Origin: Cytospora piceicola
Taxonomy: Eukaryota; Ascomycota; Sordariomycetes; Diaporthales; Cytosporaceae
Reading direction: 5' to 3'
DNA length: 64,000 nt
NCBI GenBank assembly: GCA_023375675.1
Contig: JALQBC010000004.1
Location: forward strand, 1,116,001 to 1,180,000
Shown here: positions 63,916-64,000 of the stretch, piece after piece
Numbering within the stretch: position 1 is the stretch's first letter
Layout: the number at the start of each line of letters is the position of its first letter
Program-made: the position numbers and the translations under genes
The notes under the pieces: generated by a model
Seen by the model: the letters and a program-made list of their open reading frames with translations, nothing else
Told to the model about the DNA's origin: nothing
Database searches by the model: none

Positions 63916-64000
63916 CTACATATAGGAGAGTCGCCACTCTATTAGTTAATCGTACACACATAGTTCCGCTGTCAGCAGCGGTGAGAGGCGTATCCACAAT

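Noticed and set aside
1..64000. tRNA, rRNA, CRISPR and bacterial-type regulatory elements
   Set aside because: Scanned by eye for T-loop GGTTCGA-type signals, conserved rRNA strings and regular spacer repeats; none was convincing, and CRISPR is not expected in a fungal nucleus.

Overview
The window looks like nuclear DNA of a filamentous ascomycete (Pezizomycotina, most likely Sordariomycetes). Introns are short (55-90 nt) with GTRNGT donors and CTAAC-type branch sites. Genes lie on both strands without operons. The families are typically fungal: Zn2Cys6 and bZIP regulators, an AA9 monooxygenase, a GH18 chitinase, DUF3176, MpaB-like oxygenase, CCR4 and SRP54. There is also a Tc1/mariner copy carrying RIP-type mutations (repeat-induced point mutation). 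No ribosomal RNA, tRNA or CRISPR was recognised.

Layout, 1-15 kb: a partial 3' end; a SPATA20-like thioredoxin-fold protein; a small mitochondrial-type protein; a DUF3176 membrane protein; a broken MpaB-like oxygenase gene; a large protein with two F-box-like modules; an AT-rich accessory stretch with relics and two tiny membrane-protein ORFs, one interrupted by TAG. 15-22 kb: SRP54, then a Zn2Cys6 regulator facing an MFS monocarboxylate-type transporter across a promoter with four TCGGCGGAA elements. 22-32 kb: a broken alpha/beta hydrolase locus, an endonuclease III gene with a telobox palindrome upstream, an AN1 zinc-finger microgene, coding relics and a 1388-bp Tc1/mariner element with matching ends and TA duplications.

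32-40 kb is a metabolic block: secreted AA9 monooxygenase, secreted GH18 chitinase with an embedded chitin-binding module, a haloacetate dehalogenase-like hydrolase, a tartrate/malate/isopropylmalate-type dehydrogenase and a short-chain dehydrogenase. 42-54 kb: an HExxH protein, a DUF4267-like membrane protein, a GC-rich unknown, a PAP2 lipid phosphatase, an F-box-like pseudogene, a Gag-like single ORF and a small bZIP factor. 55-64 kb: a four-exon gene with an NCFAYAVG motif and a KPAA-repeat tail, a protein-kinase-like gene, the deadenylase CCR4, and a possible partial gene at the right edge.

Housekeeping genes (SRP54, CCR4, NTH1, AN1, SPATA20-like) are intact and well spaced. The accessory stretches between them hold several genes broken by single in-frame stops, most of them explicable as C-to-T changes, alongside one RIP-mutated transposon. 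All exon boundaries were inferred by eye from splice signals and reading-frame continuity, and no database search was run.
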